DNA from: Nodularia sp. (in: cyanobacteria)
GTDB lineage: Bacteria > Cyanobacteriota > Cyanobacteriia > Cyanobacteriales > Nostocaceae
Length of the DNA: 64,000 nt
NCBI GenBank assembly: GCA_007692755.1
Contig: REBL01000159.1
Span: forward strand, 1 to 64,000
Direction of reading: 5' to 3'
This document shows, piece by piece, positions 63,700 to 64,000 of this stretch. Every line of letters begins with the position of its first letter. Position 1 is the first letter of the stretch. The notes beneath the pieces were generated by a model. It was not told where the DNA came from and ran no database searches. It saw nothing but the letters and a program-made list of their open reading frames with translations. A program made the position numbers and the translations under genes.

Positions 63700-63999
63700 C
63701 TATAAATGAGTAATAAATATGTTGTCTTCATTAAAAGATCCAACTCGGTAACTTTTTTTCCGTGCAAAAATAAAAGTCTGTTTAAATGTTGAATTATTAA
63801 ACATACTTGAGTATGATTTCCTATATATATTTTTTATAATGAAGTCAAAAAATAAAAACGGGGAAACAAGCCTATCTAAAGGAAGTCTAATATTATTAAT
63901 AGCACCAATTTGTATCTCACATACATGATGAGAAGTAACTGGGCTATAATCTATGCGAATATGAGAGCTATTAGTTATTTCATATTTGTGATTGAACTT
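63700..63999 (-). CDS. partial gene, C-terminal 99 codons, running off the right edge
   Basis: Not in the ORF track because no start codon lies in the window. The minus-strand frame from base 63,999 is open to a TAG at 63,700-63,702. It includes SSHIRIDYSPVTSHHVCEIQ, IRLPLDRLVSPFLFFDFIIKNIY and ends in NIFITHL. The H-[IF]-R-[IF]-D-Y ... R-[IL]-P-L ... P-x-x-F-x-D-F-I-[IL] pattern is like the C-terminal part of DUF2290 proteins, whose function is unknown. The assignment is tentative. Confidence 0.6.
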   Translation of the reverse strand, partial: KFNHKYEITNSSHIRIDYSPVTSHHVCEIQIGAINNIRLPLDRLVSPFLFFDFIIKNIYRKSYSSMFNNSTFKQTFIFARKKSYRVGSFNEDNIFITHL

Positions 64000-64000
64000 C

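Overview
The window comes from a filamentous, heterocyst-type cyanobacterium (order Nostocales, close to Nostoc, Anabaena or Nodularia). Evidence: a scytonemin operon, many GCGATCGC (HIP1) sites, tandem heptanucleotide repeats between genes, NdhM of the cyanobacterial NDH-1 complex, and many families largely confined to cyanobacteria. The species cannot be fixed from the sequence alone.

Region 1 (1-12.8 kb) is the sunscreen-pigment locus. scyA-scyB-scyC-scyD-scyE-scyF lie on the minus strand, reading towards the left edge. A sensor kinase and an AraC-type response regulator diverge from them across a 1.4-kb AT-rich gap. ScyB and ScyA make the indole/phenol intermediate from tryptophan and tyrosine pathways, and ScyC cyclises it. 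ScyD, ScyE and ScyF carry signal peptides and PEP-CTERM-like tails, so they should act outside the cytoplasm. The aromatic supply genes that follow scyF in some relatives are not in the window.

Region 2 (13.1-18.5 kb) is a phosphate ABC transporter, pstS-pstC-pstA-pstB-pstB, behind a Pho box. A remnant of another pstS lies between the Pho box and the intact pstS.

Region 3 (18.6-30 kb) holds an intact DUF3131 protein, a decayed DUF3131 paralogue, a cellulose-synthase-like glycosyltransferase, a partner-switching module (STAS protein, REC-PP2C phosphatase, HATPase anti-sigma-type kinase) and a large hybrid kinase. Two MITE-like elements with similar ends are present. The set looks like regulation plus extracellular polysaccharide synthesis, but that link is inferred.

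Region 4 (30.4-47.9 kb) is mostly housekeeping: RseP-type protease, endonuclease III, ribosomal protein S14, aat, peptide deformylase, an FtsX-like protein, recJ, a carboxyl-terminal protease, a glycosyltransferase and a response regulator. Small accessory islands interrupt it: an orphan possible nuclease, toxin-antitoxin genes with one decayed partner, and a REP-associated transposase surrounded by copies of its probable REP palindrome.

Region 5 (48.6-64 kb) contains ndhM, tmRNA, an orphan alpha-glucosidase tail, a Ser/Thr kinase, menD, folB, a patatin with an inserted domain, a calcium-binding-type protein, a flavin amine oxidase between two near-identical Uma2 genes, and a nucleoside-salvage group (ribokinase, cytosine-deaminase-like enzyme, nucleoside hydrolase). 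An unlisted partial gene runs off the right edge.

No wholly new multi-gene system could be demonstrated. The items most worth a second look are the transposase/REP family, the patatin insertion, the glycosyltransferase insertion, the PEP-CTERM tails on three scytonemin proteins, and the several gene relics.
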